The position numbers and the translations under genes were made by a program. From positions 54,202-118,201 of the forward strand of contig CANCVB010000005.1 of the NCBI GenBank assembly GCA_947381415.1: 64,000 nucleotides of DNA, written 5' to 3'. Position 1 is the first letter of the stretch. Every line of letters begins with the position of its first letter. The DNA comes from Burkholderiales bacterium. Lineage in GTDB: Bacteria; Pseudomonadota; Gammaproteobacteria; Burkholderiales; Burkholderiaceae_C. Under the pieces are notes generated by a model. It was not told where the DNA came from and searched no databases. It was given only the letters and a program-made list of their open reading frames with translations. This document shows, piece after piece, positions 48,617-58,361 of the stretch.

Positions 48617-50145
48617 CAGCCCATCTCCTCGGCTTTGCGTTTCTTTTGCTTCTTCTCGAACTGGCGGCGCACTTCTTTTTTGAAGTCGGGGTGCATCACA
48701 GGCACTTCTTCCCAAACACCCGCTTCATCGCCTTGCCCAACCGAGCCGAAAAACGCCTTCATCTCGTCAAAGCGGGCTTGGTTGCCCATGGCGGCATTCA
48801 CCACCTGAATGAGCGAGCCTGCACCTGCGACACCCATCAAGGGGCGCGCTGAGATGAGGTTGGTGAAATACAAAGAAGGAATGCACAACTCTTTGGCCGC
48901 TTGCACCACGGGCGTGGTGCCAATCGCCAACTGCGGCTTGAACTCGTGCATGGCGGCCAAGTCTTGCTCCAGCGAAGCGCGGAACTGCACATGCACGCCT
49001 TTGGATTGCAGCCATTCGGCATCGTGCGCATTCCAAGGCGTGGCAGGACAGGCACTGCCCACATAACGCAAGTCCGCACCGCATTCGATCAACAAGCGCG
49101 CCACCAACAACTCGGAGCCTTCGTAGCCACTCAGGGTGATGCGGCCATTGATTTTTTGCGAGGCCAACACGCCGCGCATGGCACCCAAGGTTTGGTTGCG
49201 CGCTGCGTCGATTTTTTCTTGAGACACACCGCAAGCTTGGCCAATGGCACCCAGCCAATGGTTTGTGCCTTCGATGCCCACGGGGGCAGAGCCCACCACA
49301 GGACGGCCTGCAGCTTGAAACTCGCGCACACTCGCGGTGTAAAAAGGATGGATAGCGGCCACTGCTTTGCAGTCCAGCGCCGCGTACAACTCGCGCCATT
49401 CGCGGGTGGGGACCACCGTGCCCACGGCCAAGTCCATGGGCGCGATCATTTGCGCAATGATCATGGGGTCGGCAGGGAACATTTCACCCAGCAAAGTGAT
49501 GGTGGGTTTGACGCTTCGGCCTTGACGCGGCGCGGCCACAGGGCCAGCCATGGCTTCTTGACGGGCGTAATGCAACATGGCACCAGCGAGCACGTCTTTG
49601 GCCTCGGCATGGGTGGGCACACCGAAACCAGGCACGTCAATGCCGATCACGCGCACACCGTTGATTTCTTTGGGCAGCAACTGCAGCGGCACACCGCTGG
49701 CGGTGGGCACACACAGGTTGATGATGACGATGGCGTCGAGCTTTTCGGGATCGGCCTGGGCGTAAACCGCCTCGCGGATGTCCTCGAACAACTTGCCCGT
49801 GACCAAGGTCTCCGAGTTGAACGGCACATAGCCCACGGTGCGTCGTGCGCCGTAGAAGTGAGAGGTGAAGGTGAGGCCATACACACAGCACGCCGAGCCA
49901 CTGAGGATGGTGGCGGTGCGGCGCATGCGCAAACCCACGCGCAGCGAGCCGAATGCGGGACACATGCTTTGCGGTTGGTCGTGCGGGCCTTTGGGGTAAT
50001 CAGCGGCGTACTGCGCCAGCACCTCGCTCTTGCCGGCTTTGGCCGCAGCGTCTAGCAACTGGTCTTTACCCGCGTGGCAACCCAAGCCATCCGCGGTGGC
50101 TGCTGCCGCATTGGGCAAAGGGGTGATGGGGATGATGTCGCTCAT
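48616..50145 (-). CDS. bchY: Chlorophyllide a reductase subunit BchY
   Basis: A 509-residue NifD/BchN-like subunit. Cysteines in [15 protein letters not shown] and INLCVPT are in the cluster-ligand positions of the family. It works with BchZ and the BchX iron protein. The start at 50145 is five bases after the bchX stop. Confidence 0.95.
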   Translation of the reverse strand: MSDIIPITPLPNAAAATADGLGCHAGKDQLLDAAAKAGKSEVLAQYAADYPKGPHDQPQSMCPAFGSLRVGLRMRRTATILSGSACCVYGLTFTSHFYGARRTVGYVPFNSETLVTGKLFEDIREAVYAQADPEKLDAIVIINLCVPTASGVPLQLLPKEINGVRVIGIDVPGFGVPTHAEAKDVLAGAMLHYARQEAMAGPVAAPRQGRSVKPTITLLGEMFPADPMIIAQMIAPMDLAVGTVVPTREWRELYAALDCKAVAAIHPFYTASVREFQAAGRPVVGSAPVGIEGTNHWLGAIGQACGVSQEKIDAARNQTLGAMRGVLASQKINGRITLSGYEGSELLVARLLIECGADLRYVGSACPATPWNAHDAEWLQSKGVHVQFRASLEQDLAAMHEFKPQLAIGTTPVVQAAKELCIPSLYFTNLISARPLMGVAGAGSLIQVVNAAMGNQARFDEMKAFFGSVGQGDEAGVWEEVPVMHPDFKKEVRRQFEKKQKKRKAEEMG

Positions 50146-50150
50146 GGCAT

Positions 50151-51152
50151 TCAGACTTCGTCGTAAACCACTTCGAGGGTGGGACGGTCGATGACGGTTT
50201 TGCCCGTCATGTCGACCTCGGTGGCGGCAGTCATGACAAAGTCGCGCCCTGTCACGTCCGAGCTGAAGAGGCCCAGCAACTCGTCTTGGGTTTGCGGCTT
50301 GGGACGCACGGGTGGCGCATCGGCGACGTTTTGCGCGAGTTCGGCAAACAAAGCACCCCACTCGCTCTCGGGCTTGCCGATGATTTCGTAGCTGGCGCTC
50401 TTGCGGCGAATGTCTTCATTGGCAGGGATGGCGGCCAGCACGGGAATGCCCGCGTTGGCGGCGAAGGCCTGCGCCTCGCCCGTGCCGTCGTCCTTGTTGA
50501 TGACCATGCCCGCCACGCCCACGTTGCCGCCGAGCTTGCGGAAGTACTCCACCGCCGAGCACACGTTGTTGGCCACGTACAGAGACTGCAAATCGTTGGA
50601 GCCGACCACGATGACTTTTTGGCACATGTCACGGGCGATGGGCAGACCAAAGCCGCCACACACCACGTCGCCCAAAAAGTCGAGCAACACATAGTCGAAG
50701 CCCCACTCGTGGAAGCCGAGTTTTTCCAGGGTTTCAAAGCCGTGGATGATGCCGCGACCGCCGCAACCGCGACCCACCTCGGGGCCACCGAGTTCCATGG
50801 CAAACACGCCATCGCGGATGAAGCACACGTCGCCGATCTTGACTTCTTCGCCAGCGAGTTTTTTCTTGGAAGAGGTTTCGATGATGGTGGGACAGGCCTT
50901 GCCGCCAAACAGCAAACTGGTGGTGTCACTCTTGGGGTCGCAACCGATGAGCAGTACTTTTTTGCCTTGCTGGGCCATCATGTAACTGAGGTTGGCCAAG
51001 GTGAAGCTTTTGCCAATGCCGCCTTTGCCGTAAATGGCGATGATTTGGGTTTCTTTGGTGACCTCACCGGTATGCACGGCGTCAGGTTCGACAAACGCCT
51101 CTTGGCGCAGGCGGTCTACAAATTGAACAGGTTTTTCGTTGGAACTACTCAT
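50151..51152 (-). CDS. bchX: Chlorophyllide a reductase iron protein BchX
   Basis: A 333-residue NifH-like protein. P-loop [11 protein letters not shown] is at about residues 39-49; cluster cysteines lie in GRGCGGRG and DVVCGGF. It is the ATP-driven electron donor to BchYZ. Its longer C-terminus (VRPKPQTQDELLGLFSSD) distinguishes it from BchL. Its ATG overlaps the bchC stop by one base. Confidence 0.96.
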   Translation of the reverse strand: MSSSNEKPVQFVDRLRQEAFVEPDAVHTGEVTKETQIIAIYGKGGIGKSFTLANLSYMMAQQGKKVLLIGCDPKSDTTSLLFGGKACPTIIETSSKKKLAGEEVKIGDVCFIRDGVFAMELGGPEVGRGCGGRGIIHGFETLEKLGFHEWGFDYVLLDFLGDVVCGGFGLPIARDMCQKVIVVGSNDLQSLYVANNVCSAVEYFRKLGGNVGVAGMVINKDDGTGEAQAFAANAGIPVLAAIPANEDIRRKSASYEIIGKPESEWGALFAELAQNVADAPPVRPKPQTQDELLGLFSSDVTGRDFVMTAATEVDMTGKTVIDRPTLEVVYDEV

Positions 51153-52099
51153 CAGTTTCTCCAGTCCATGACCATCTTCAAACAGTGGGGGTCGCCAAAG
51201 GCGACTTCATACGCTTCGAGTGCTTTATCAGGCGTTTGGGTGTGGGTCAGCAAACCATCCAAGGACAGGCGTCCGCTGTGGATGAGTTCGGTAATAGCCA
51301 ACAAATCGGGTTTCTTCCATTCGGTAGCGACACGTATTTGCGCTTCCCGCATGAATGCGGGTGGGTAGGAAAACGACAAATCTTGGGTGTAAAAACCGGC
51401 CAACACCACCTCGCCACCATGGGCCAAGCGGGAAATCAAGCCATTGAGCAAGCTGGCGTCACCACTGACGTCATAAATCGCTTGGTAGTCCTTGCGACTG
51501 TCTTCGTTGGGATGGATCACGCGATAGCCTTCACCACCAAGTTGGCGCACGGGCTGGGTTTCCCATACAGTGGGTGCAGGCAAGCCTGCAGCCACCACCA
51601 ATCGCGCCAGCAAACGCCCCATGACGCCATGCCCCACGATCAGGTCGGGGGCAATGATGGGATCGCGCTTACCGCCTATGGAAACCGCATGGTAAGCGGT
51701 GGCCGCCAAAGCCAACAAGATGGCATGTGCGCCTAGGCTTTCATCCACTGGAATGACGCGGCTGTGTGGCACCACCATGGTGGCCCCTGCACCACCAAAC
51801 AGGTTGTGCGCGCCCGTGAAGGTGTAAGAGCCGGGCACAAACACCCATTCGCCCTCTTTCACGGGAGAAGCCGCAGGCGCATGGCTGACCACGCCCACGG
51901 TTTCATAGCCAGGTACCAAGGGATAGGCCAATCCGGGAAATGCGGGCATGGTGCCGCTCCACAGCAATCGCTCGGTGCCCGTGCTGATGCCACTGTAGGC
52001 AACCGTCACCACAAGGTCTTGCGCACCCGGCTCGCGCAGGTCAAGCTGCTTGACAGACAACTGTCTGGGTGCGTCAAATACGATGGCTTGGGCTCTCAT
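51152..52099 (-). CDS. bchC: 3-hydroxyethyl bacteriochlorophyllide a dehydrogenase BchC
   Basis: A 315-residue zinc-type alcohol dehydrogenase-like protein that oxidises the C3 hydroxyethyl group to acetyl, a late bacteriochlorophyll a step. The region VGHGVMGRLLARLVVAAG is the cofactor site. The ATG at 52099 gives the family start MRAQAIVFDAPRQL and lies 16 bases from a PpsR array, so longer starts reaching 52135 inside the array are rejected. It begins the bchCXYZ-puf-crtADC unit. Confidence 0.94.
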   Translation of the reverse strand: MRAQAIVFDAPRQLSVKQLDLREPGAQDLVVTVAYSGISTGTERLLWSGTMPAFPGLAYPLVPGYETVGVVSHAPAASPVKEGEWVFVPGSYTFTGAHNLFGGAGATMVVPHSRVIPVDESLGAHAILLALAATAYHAVSIGGKRDPIIAPDLIVGHGVMGRLLARLVVAAGLPAPTVWETQPVRQLGGEGYRVIHPNEDSRKDYQAIYDVSGDASLLNGLISRLAHGGEVVLAGFYTQDLSFSYPPAFMREAQIRVATEWKKPDLLAITELIHSGRLSLDGLLTHTQTPDKALEAYEVAFGDPHCLKMVMDWRN

Positions 52100-52115
52100 A
52101 ACTTGTATTTTTAGG

Positions 52116-52147
52116 TTGACAGCGTATTGTGTCAACTTATATTGACG
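52116..52147. promoter_or_regulatory. PpsR/CrtJ half-site array upstream of bchC
   Basis: On the + strand: TTGACA, 8 bases, TGTCAA, 6 bases, TTGACG. The right-hand core TGTC-AACTTATATT-GACG (52130-52147) matches the PpsR operator with one mismatch. The left part is a perfect inverted repeat GTTGACA-N8-TGTCAAC. The geometry is the same as at bchG (1005-1036). Confidence 0.82.
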
Positions 52148-52159
52148 TTTTTAACGCCT

Positions 52160-52172
52160 ACCTAGGGAAAAC
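52160..52172. promoter_or_regulatory. CCTAGGG box (ACCTAGGGAAAAC) upstream of bchC
   Basis: Located 12 bases beyond the PpsR array and two bases after the crtF stop. In the bchC direction it reads GTTTTCCCTAGGT. It has the same placement relative to the array as the bchG box. Confidence 0.6.
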
Positions 52173-52174
52173 AC

Positions 52175-53335
52175 TTAATTTTTCTGCGCCAGCAGCAGGC
52201 GCGTGTGCAAAGGCATGGGGTTGGCCACATCCATGACCGTGCCAAATCCGGCCTCGCTGAGCAGGGTTTTCAGCTCTTCGGGGGAGCGCAGGCGGCCACT
52301 GCCCATGGCCAGCAAATAAAAGTGGAAATAGGCGTCACCCACCGAATGGGGGCCGGTGGCCTGGGCCATAGGTTCGGCCAATAACAGCATGCCGCCCACA
52401 GGCAGGGCCTGGTAAATGGCTTTCAGCAAAGCTTTGACGGTCGCGTCTGGGTGGTCGTGCGCGACCCGCACCAAGGTCACCAAATCAGCCCCTGTCGGCA
52501 AAGGGTCGCTGATAAAGCTGCCCCCATGCGCACTTGCCCTGCCACCTAAACCGTTGGCCTCAAAGCGAGCTTGTGCGAGCGCAGCCACGGGTGGCAAATC
52601 AAACAATTTCAGTTGAAGCTGGCCATGGTGCTGACCCAAGGCTGTGATCCAACCACCTTGTCCGCCACCGACATCCATGACACAGCGGTGTTGCGAAAAA
52701 TCGTAAGAAGCCAATAACTCTTCAATGACAAAGCGCTGTGAGGTCGCCATCAGTTCCGAGTAGCGCGCCACTTTGTCCACCTCCCACGAGGGCGGTTTGT
52801 CGCCATCCATGTAAGGCCAATACGCTTGCATATGCGGCTGAATTTCGTCTCGTAACAAAGCCACCGTGTCGCGCATGTCGTCAAACAACACCGCGTTGTG
52901 CTCGATCATCAAACGCAAACCCACGTCGGCTGCCACAGGCGCGCCCAGTGCGCCCAAGCCATACACATGGGGGCCTCTGAGCTCTAGCAAACGCAAGGAG
53001 ACTGCCGAGTGCAGCAAGCGCTGTAAAGCGGCAGGGCTCATCTGGCATTCCTGTGACAACACCTCTAAGGATTTCGGTCCATCGCGCAGACTCTCGAGCA
53101 GGTGCAAACGCACACAGGAGAGCAGCACTTGTGAATGCACAAAACCCGCCATGATTTGAAACAACTGGGCTGCCCGACGGCGCGTTACCCAACGGGTGAT
53201 GGGGTTGCCTATGGCCCACCGGTAAAAGCCCGGCGAACTCATCCAACCATCGATCAACTTGTCTAGCTGGCTACGCCATCCTGGGCGCACAGCAGCTGAT
53301 GGCAATCCAGCGTTGGCAAGGTCAAGGCTTTTCAT
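52175..53335 (-). CDS. crtF: Demethylspheroidene O-methyltransferase CrtF
   Basis: A 386-residue SAM-dependent O-methyltransferase that methylates the C1 hydroxyl of demethylspheroidene. SAM motif VMDVGGGQGGWITALG is at about residue 220, and the dimerisation/winged-helix N-terminal half precedes it. The ATG at 53335 follows the crtE stop by 16 bases; a longer in-frame start at 53404 would overlap crtE. Confidence 0.93.
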   Translation of the reverse strand: MKSLDLANAGLPSAAVRPGWRSQLDKLIDGWMSSPGFYRWAIGNPITRWVTRRRAAQLFQIMAGFVHSQVLLSCVRLHLLESLRDGPKSLEVLSQECQMSPAALQRLLHSAVSLRLLELRGPHVYGLGALGAPVAADVGLRLMIEHNAVLFDDMRDTVALLRDEIQPHMQAYWPYMDGDKPPSWEVDKVARYSELMATSQRFVIEELLASYDFSQHRCVMDVGGGQGGWITALGQHHGQLQLKLFDLPPVAALAQARFEANGLGGRASAHGGSFISDPLPTGADLVTLVRVAHDHPDATVKALLKAIYQALPVGGMLLLAEPMAQATGPHSVGDAYFHFYLLAMGSGRLRSPEELKTLLSEAGFGTVMDVANPMPLHTRLLLAQKN

Positions 53336-53351
53336 GGTGCTGAAGGCGCGT

Positions 53352-54257
53352 TCAGGCGTTGGCCTTGAGGCCGCTGACGGCGACATGACGCTGGATGTGT
53401 TCATAAGCCGACTGCGGCACCAAGCGCTCTGACTCCATGCGCACCAATTGCTGCATCGCTTGTCGGTGTGCACACGCAGGGACCGACTCGACAGCCGCAT
53501 CCATCAATTTTTGAAAGTACGACAAAGCGCCAGCCAAGCCCAAATCGGCGGCGGCGCTCGGGCGTCCATGCTGCGCGTCTTGGCCCACAGGCTTGCCCAA
53601 GCTTTCGGCTTGACCCATGACGTCACGAATATCGTCAGCGACTTGGTAGGCCTCGCCCAGCGCCTCACCCAATGCGCGCCAAGGTGCCGGATCGACACCC
53701 GCGGCTTGGGCGCCAGCGCATGTGGCGGCAACAAACAAGGCGCCCGTTTTGGCGCGCTGGTATTGGCTCAAAGCCACCTTGGTTTCACATTCCCACGCTT
53801 GACCTGCCACGATGCCATCGGGCGCACCCACGCCATCACTGACGGTGGAGATCAAATCGACCAAACGGGTAGGCTGCATGCGCCCTGCCCTGGCCAGCAC
53901 TTGGTAAGCCATCACGATCAAACCATCACCGGTCAGCAATGCCAAAGGTTCGCCATACTGTTTGTGAACCGTGATTTGGCCGCGCCGGGTGTCGGCATCG
54001 TCAAAACAGGGCATGTCATCGTGGACCAAGGACGCGCAGTGCATCAACTCAATCGACACGGCGGCGGCGTCTGACAGCGCAGGGGCATCATCGCCGCAGG
54101 CTTGGGCGACCGCCAGACACAGTTGTGGTCGGATGCGCGCACCGCCAGGAAAGACCGCATGGCGCATGGCAGACAACAAGCGCGGGGGCGCGCTCATGGC
54201 TTGAATATGGGAGAAATGCAGTTCTAGCGCGGTCTCTATGCGTTGTTGCATGCGCAT
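53352..54257 (-). CDS. crtE: Geranylgeranyl diphosphate synthase CrtE
   Basis: This prenyltransferase of about 301 residues has Asp-rich motifs DDMPCFDD and DDIRD (as VADDIRDVMG). It makes GGPP for phytoene and for the bacteriochlorophyll tail. The start at 54257 (MRMQQRIETALELHF) matches the family N-terminus and has AAGGGG six bases upstream. Longer in-frame starts (54287, 54311, TTG 54323) are possible, but the last lies inside the PpsR array. Transcription leads into crtF. Confidence 0.93.
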   Translation of the reverse strand: MRMQQRIETALELHFSHIQAMSAPPRLLSAMRHAVFPGGARIRPQLCLAVAQACGDDAPALSDAAAVSIELMHCASLVHDDMPCFDDADTRRGQITVHKQYGEPLALLTGDGLIVMAYQVLARAGRMQPTRLVDLISTVSDGVGAPDGIVAGQAWECETKVALSQYQRAKTGALFVAATCAGAQAAGVDPAPWRALGEALGEAYQVADDIRDVMGQAESLGKPVGQDAQHGRPSAAADLGLAGALSYFQKLMDAAVESVPACAHRQAMQQLVRMESERLVPQSAYEHIQRHVAVSGLKANA

Positions 54258-54317
54258 GGCAGCCCCTTCAGCTGGCGTGGCAACCATCGCATCGACCCAT
54301 CGAGGCGACATCCACAG

Positions 54318-54349
54318 TGTCAATTTAACATGACACTACGAATTGTCAA
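54318..54349. promoter_or_regulatory. PpsR/CrtJ half-site array upstream of crtE
   Basis: On the + strand: TGTCAA, 6 bases, ATGACA, 8 bases, TGTCAA. The core TGTC-AATTTAACAT-GACA (54318-54335) is a perfect PpsR operator, and TGACA-N8-TGTCA follows. This is the same array as at bchG and bchC but flipped relative to the gene it serves. Confidence 0.82.
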
Positions 54350-54365
54350 TGCATACTTTGTGCAA

Positions 54366-54391
54366 ACCTAGGGTTTACCAAGGGGGTTTAC
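54366..54391. promoter_or_regulatory. CCTAGGG box with a repeated GGGTTTAC half, upstream of crtE
   Basis: ACCTAGGGTTTAC at 54366-54378 is identical to the bchG box. A second GGGTTTAC at 54384-54391 repeats its right half 13 bases further on and overlaps the stop codon of the upstream nnrU-like gene. The box lies 16 bases from the PpsR array. Confidence 0.58.
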
Positions 54392-54999
54392 ATTCCCAAT
54401 GGGCTGACCCCAAAGAGCCATGCATGGCCATGGGATAACAAAATCGCCCAAACCACCACACCAATACCCACTGCACGCCAAGTCGCGGCGCTGGAAACCT
54501 CCGCGACCAAGGAAGCAGCCTCAGCGCTGGCCTCTGAAACTTCAGCCGCTAAGCGGTCACGCTGGCGGGCGGCGCGAAAGTTGAGCACCGACCAGAGCAA
54601 AAAAGCGCCAAACAAAACCATATCCGCCAAGCGCGGATTGGCCAGCAAATGGGCCAGGGCCCAGACCTTGACCGATAAGACCATGGGATGCCGCAACTTG
54701 GCTTTGATGGCATTGCGCGGCGCATGGGCGCAAGACAGCAGGACCATGGACAACAGCATCAGCACCACAGCAGCATGCTTGGCCCACACGGGCGGCGCCC
54801 ACAACAACGGACTGTCCCAACGCACCTGATCAAAACCAAAGATCAGCAAGCCAAAACCCACCAAGGACACCAAGGTATAAGCGCCCTTATAGGCTTTGTC
54901 GCCCAAGCGCGCCAAGGTGGCTTGCCGCCAATTTTCCGCAAAGATGCGGGTGGAATGTGCGCCCAAAAACAAGACCAAGCCAAGTACCAACCATGCCAT
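54388..54999 (-). CDS. NnrU-family membrane protein
   Basis: A 203-residue integral membrane protein with about five hydrophobic segments and the NnrU-like blocks HSTRIFAENWR, LRHPMVLSVKVWALAHLLANP (split: LRHPMVLSVKV and WALAHLLANP). NnrU was named from nitrite-reduction clusters and related proteins act in carotenoid isomerisation (Z-ISO relatives), which is notable next to crtE and ispA. The ATG at 54999 has AAGGA about eight bases upstream and follows the ispA stop by 14 bases, so it belongs to the xseB-ispA unit. Confidence 0.82.
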   Translation of the reverse strand: MAWLVLGLVLFLGAHSTRIFAENWRQATLARLGDKAYKGAYTLVSLVGFGLLIFGFDQVRWDSPLLWAPPVWAKHAAVVLMLLSMVLLSCAHAPRNAIKAKLRHPMVLSVKVWALAHLLANPRLADMVLFGAFLLWSVLNFRAARQRDRLAAEVSEASAEAASLVAEVSSAATWRAVGIGVVVWAILLSHGHAWLFGVSPLGM

Positions 55000-55013
55000 A
55001 CCGTGTCCTTTTG

Positions 55014-55922
55014 TTAATGTTTGCGGTGCAAAACCCAATCAGCCAATGCCCGCAGGGCCTGGGTGTTGGGCAAGGCACTTTTGATCAAGGCCGATTGGGC
55101 CTGCTCGGCCAAAGCCTTGGCTTCTTGGCGCGCTCCCGCCAAACCCAGCAATGACACATAGGTGGGTTTGTTGTCTGCCGCATCTTTGCCTGCGGTTTTG
55201 CCCAGCACCGCGGAGTCCGTGGTGACATCCAAAATATCGTCCACCACTTGAAACGCCACACCCAGCGCTTGGCCAAAACTGTGCAAAGCCTCGTAGGCGC
55301 GGGCACTGGCGTCGCCGCACACCGCGCCCATCAGCACACTGGTTTCTAACAAGGCACCGGTTTTGCAGCGGTGCATGTGGCGCAAAGCGTCGGCATCCAA
55401 TGCCACACCGACACTGGCCAAGTCAATCGCTTGACCGCCAGCCATCCCTGCATGGCCCGAACCACGCGCGAGCAATGCACAGAGCTTGGTCTGCACCGCA
55501 TACGGAATGTCGCTGTCGTCGGGGGTTAAAAACTCAAAAGCCAAGGTCTGCAAAGCATCGCCAGCCAACAAAGCCTGCGCTTGGCCAAACTTCACATGCA
55601 CCGTGGGCTTGCCACGGCGCAGCACATCGTTGTCCATGCATGGCATGTCGTCATGCACCAAGCTGTACGCGTGAATCAACTCCACCGCGCAGGCGGCACG
55701 CATGGCCGCATCTTCCATCCATGCCACTTGCTGGCCAGCGGCACTGGCCTCCATGCTGGCCAAAACCAACAGCGGGCGCAAGCGTTTGCCGCCATCCAGC
55801 ACCGCGTAACGCATGGCCTCGCCCAAACCAGCCGGCGCATACGCAGGGACACCGTCGTCCAAAGCCTGCTCAATGGCAGCCAAGTGCGTCTGGCTCCATT
55901 GGTTGAAATTGAACGCTTTCAT
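55014..55922 (-). CDS. ispA: Farnesyl diphosphate synthase IspA
   Basis: A 302-residue short-chain prenyl synthase with DDMPCMDND (first Asp-rich motif, about residue 91) and DDILD (second). It supplies FPP to general isoprenoid metabolism and to CrtE. The start overlaps the xseB stop (ATGA), the common xseB-ispA arrangement. Compared with CrtE in the same window it has the charged spacing of an FPP synthase. Confidence 0.94.
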   Translation of the reverse strand: MKAFNFNQWSQTHLAAIEQALDDGVPAYAPAGLGEAMRYAVLDGGKRLRPLLVLASMEASAAGQQVAWMEDAAMRAACAVELIHAYSLVHDDMPCMDNDVLRRGKPTVHVKFGQAQALLAGDALQTLAFEFLTPDDSDIPYAVQTKLCALLARGSGHAGMAGGQAIDLASVGVALDADALRHMHRCKTGALLETSVLMGAVCGDASARAYEALHSFGQALGVAFQVVDDILDVTTDSAVLGKTAGKDAADNKPTYVSLLGLAGARQEAKALAEQAQSALIKSALPNTQALRALADWVLHRKH

Positions 55923-56176
55923 TCGACGTCTCCCCAGGGCTTGAGTCCACCCGCTTCCAACACCTTGATTTGTGCTTCAACCGCTTGCAGTTGCGAGCGG
56001 CAATGGCTGAGCAAAAAAGCACCACGTTGATAGGTTTGCAACAGTTGCGCCAAGGGCAATTGGCCCGATTCCATTTGGGCCACCAAATTTTCAAGCTCTT
56101 GAAGACCGGCTTCGTAGCTAGGCGGAACCGCTTGCGCAGCAGTGTCAGCGGGTGGAGGCGTTTTGGTTTTGGTCAT
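55919..56176 (-). CDS. xseB: Exodeoxyribonuclease VII small subunit XseB
   Basis: An 85-residue protein with the XseB motif [20 protein letters not shown] and [11 protein letters not shown] (residues 25-58). It binds XseA in the single-strand nuclease. It is first of a leftward xseB-ispA-nnrU-like unit. Confidence 0.92.
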   Translation of the reverse strand: MTKTKTPPPADTAAQAVPPSYEAGLQELENLVAQMESGQLPLAQLLQTYQRGAFLLSHCRSQLQAVEAQIKVLEAGGLKPWGDVE

Positions 56177-56337
56177 GCAACGGTGTCAGAGAGGGGGTTG
56201 GAAACCATTGTAGGGGGGTGAATTAAACTTCAAAAATCGTGAATTTTGTTAAAACTCGGGGCTACAATCCGCTTCCGCCTGGGTACCCCCCAGTTTCTTT
56301 CATTCTCCCTGTGGGGAGTCTTTAGGTCAGGTCACCC

Positions 56338-57462
56338 ATGTCTGATTTAAGTCTTCAACTGCAGCAGGCCTCTGGCCAACTACCAGTTTCAAGCTATTTT
56401 GATGATGCGCTCTACCAGCGCGAAATCGAACAACTGTACAAACGTGGCCCCCGCTACGTTGGCCATTCGCTGGCTGTACCTGAAGTAGGCGACTACCAGG
56501 CGCTGGCGCATGAAAACGAGGGGCGCGCCTTGGTGCACACCCCACAAGGCATTCAACTGATCTCGAACGTCTGCCGCCACCGGCAAGCCGTGATGCTCAA
56601 GGGCAAGGGCAATTTGAACGACCCTGCACGCGGCATGGGTGGCAACGTGGTTTGCCCCTTGCACCGCTGGACCTATTCAGGCCAAGGTCAATTGCTGGGT
56701 GCCCCCCATTTCCAACAAGACCCCTGCCTGAACCTGCAAAACTACCCCCTGCAGGAATGGAACGGCATGCTTTTTGAGGCCAATGGCCGCGATGTGGTGC
56801 GCGAATTGGCCGGCATGGGGCCACGCAAGCAACTCGATTTCAGTGGCTACGCCCTTGACCATGTCGAAATGCATGTCTGCAATTACAACTGGAAAACCTT
56901 TATTGAGGTCTATCTGGAGGACTACCACGTCGGCCCCTTCCACCCCGGTCTTGGCAATTTTGTCACCTGCGACGATTTGCAGTGGGAATTGAAAGTCGAT
57001 TACTCGGTACAAACGGTGGGTGTCGCCAATCGCCTGGGCAAAGCCGGCAGTCCCATTTACGAGCGTTGGCACAACGTCTTGTTGCAATACAACCAAGGCA
57101 CTGTGCCTCAGCATGGGGCCATTTGGCTGACCTATTACCCGCACATCATGGTGGAGTGGTACCCGCATGTGCTCACGGTGTCGACCTTGCACCCCATGGG
57201 TCCACGCAAAACCATGAACGTGGTGGAGTTCTTCTACCCTGAAGAAATCGTCGCCTTCGAACCTGAGTTTGTGCAGGCCCAACGGGCGGCTTACATGGAA
57301 ACCTGCGTGGAAGACGACGAAATCGCAGAGCGCATGGACCAAGGCCGTTGGGCCTTGATGCAACGCGGCGACAACCAAGTTGGCCCCTACCAAAGCCCGA
57401 TGGAAGATGGCATGCAACATTTCCACGAGTGGTACCGACGCCGCATGGACATGCCTGATTAA
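56338..57462 (+). CDS. Rieske-type ring-hydroxylating oxygenase, alpha-subunit family
   Basis: A 374-residue oxygenase. Rieske ligands are Cys79-x-His81 and Cys106-x2-His109 (NVCRHR and CPLHRW); the mononuclear iron site is in EDYHVGPFHPG (about residue 200). Enzymes of this shape include aromatic dioxygenases and choline-monooxygenase-like proteins; the substrate is not clear. No reductase or small subunit is adjacent. A possible -10 element TACAAT is at about 56262, and a CTCCC/GGGAG stem precedes the gene in its leader. The EamA gene starts immediately after the stop. Confidence 0.88.
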   Translation: MSDLSLQLQQASGQLPVSSYFDDALYQREIEQLYKRGPRYVGHSLAVPEVGDYQALAHENEGRALVHTPQGIQLISNVCRHRQAVMLKGKGNLNDPARGMGGNVVCPLHRWTYSGQGQLLGAPHFQQDPCLNLQNYPLQEWNGMLFEANGRDVVRELAGMGPRKQLDFSGYALDHVEMHVCNYNWKTFIEVYLEDYHVGPFHPGLGNFVTCDDLQWELKVDYSVQTVGVANRLGKAGSPIYERWHNVLLQYNQGTVPQHGAIWLTYYPHIMVEWYPHVLTVSTLHPMGPRKTMNVVEFFYPEEIVAFEPEFVQAQRAAYMETCVEDDEIAERMDQGRWALMQRGDNQVGPYQSPMEDGMQHFHEWYRRRMDMPD

Positions 57463-58359
57463 ATGCAAGCCCTTTGGATGCTGCTGGCCTCCGCATTTCT
57501 GGCCAGCATGGGGGTATGCGTCAAATTTGCCTCTGCTTACTACCATGCCTCTGAACTGGTGTTTTACCGAGGCATCATCAGCTTGTTGATGATGGGCTTG
57601 TACGCCCGTTTTGCCGGTACATCGCTTTACACGCCTGTTCCCATGATGCATTTTTGGCGCAATGTGGTGGGCGTGTTTTCGCTGGGCGCCTGGTTTTATG
57701 CTTTGGGCAAACTGCCCTTGGCCACCGCCATGACGCTCAACTACATGAGCAGCGTTTGGATTGCCGCCTTTTTGGTGGGCGGCACCTTGATGGGCACGCT
57801 GACGGGTGCCAGCGCTGACATGCGTCGCCAAGGACCTTTGGTGCTGGCCGTGCTCAGCGGCTTTGTGGGCGTGGTGATGATGTTGCGCCCGACCATTGAG
57901 CAAGACCAGGTGTTTGCCGGCTTGGTCGGTTTGATGTCTGGCTTTGTGGCCGCCTTCGCCTATATGCATGTGATGGCTTTGGGGCGCGCGGGTGAACCCG
58001 TGGTTCGGGTGGTGTTTTATTTCGCACTGGGCACCACGTTGGCGGGGGGCACGGGCATGCTGATCTATGGGGTATCGCCTTGGGACTGGTCGCACACTGT
58101 TTGGTTGGTGCCCATCGGGGTATTGGCTTCTTTGGGACAAATGTGCCTGACCCGCGCCTATTCCCGAGGCGCCACCTTGGTGGTGGCCAATTTGCAATAC
58201 GCGGGCATTGTGTTTGCGGCTTTGTATGGCGTATTTTTGTTTGATGAACAATTACCAACCATCGGTTGGTTAGGCATGTGGCTGATCATCGCCAGTGGCA
58301 TCGCCTCCACCGTGCTGCGCACCCGCGCGGTACCCGATTCACCTGCTGAGGATCACTGA
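57463..58359 (+). CDS. EamA/DMT-family transporter
   Basis: A 298-residue membrane protein with about ten helices in two repeated halves (FYRGIISLLMMGLYARF; RAYSRGATLVVANLQYAGIV, split as RAYSRGATLVVA and NLQYAGIVFA). Members export amino acids or other metabolites; the cargo is unknown. It begins directly after the Rieske oxygenase stop and ends two bases before the sulfurtransferase, so the three genes are probably cotranscribed. Confidence 0.88.
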   Translation: MQALWMLLASAFLASMGVCVKFASAYYHASELVFYRGIISLLMMGLYARFAGTSLYTPVPMMHFWRNVVGVFSLGAWFYALGKLPLATAMTLNYMSSVWIAAFLVGGTLMGTLTGASADMRRQGPLVLAVLSGFVGVVMMLRPTIEQDQVFAGLVGLMSGFVAAFAYMHVMALGRAGEPVVRVVFYFALGTTLAGGTGMLIYGVSPWDWSHTVWLVPIGVLASLGQMCLTRAYSRGATLVVANLQYAGIVFAALYGVFLFDEQLPTIGWLGMWLIIASGIASTVLRTRAVPDSPAEDH

Positions 58360-58361
58360 AC

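Noticed and set aside
54287..54323. Longer crtE starts (54287, 54311, TTG 54323)
   Set aside because: 54257 matches the family N-terminus and has a better ribosome-binding site; 54323 lies inside the PpsR array.
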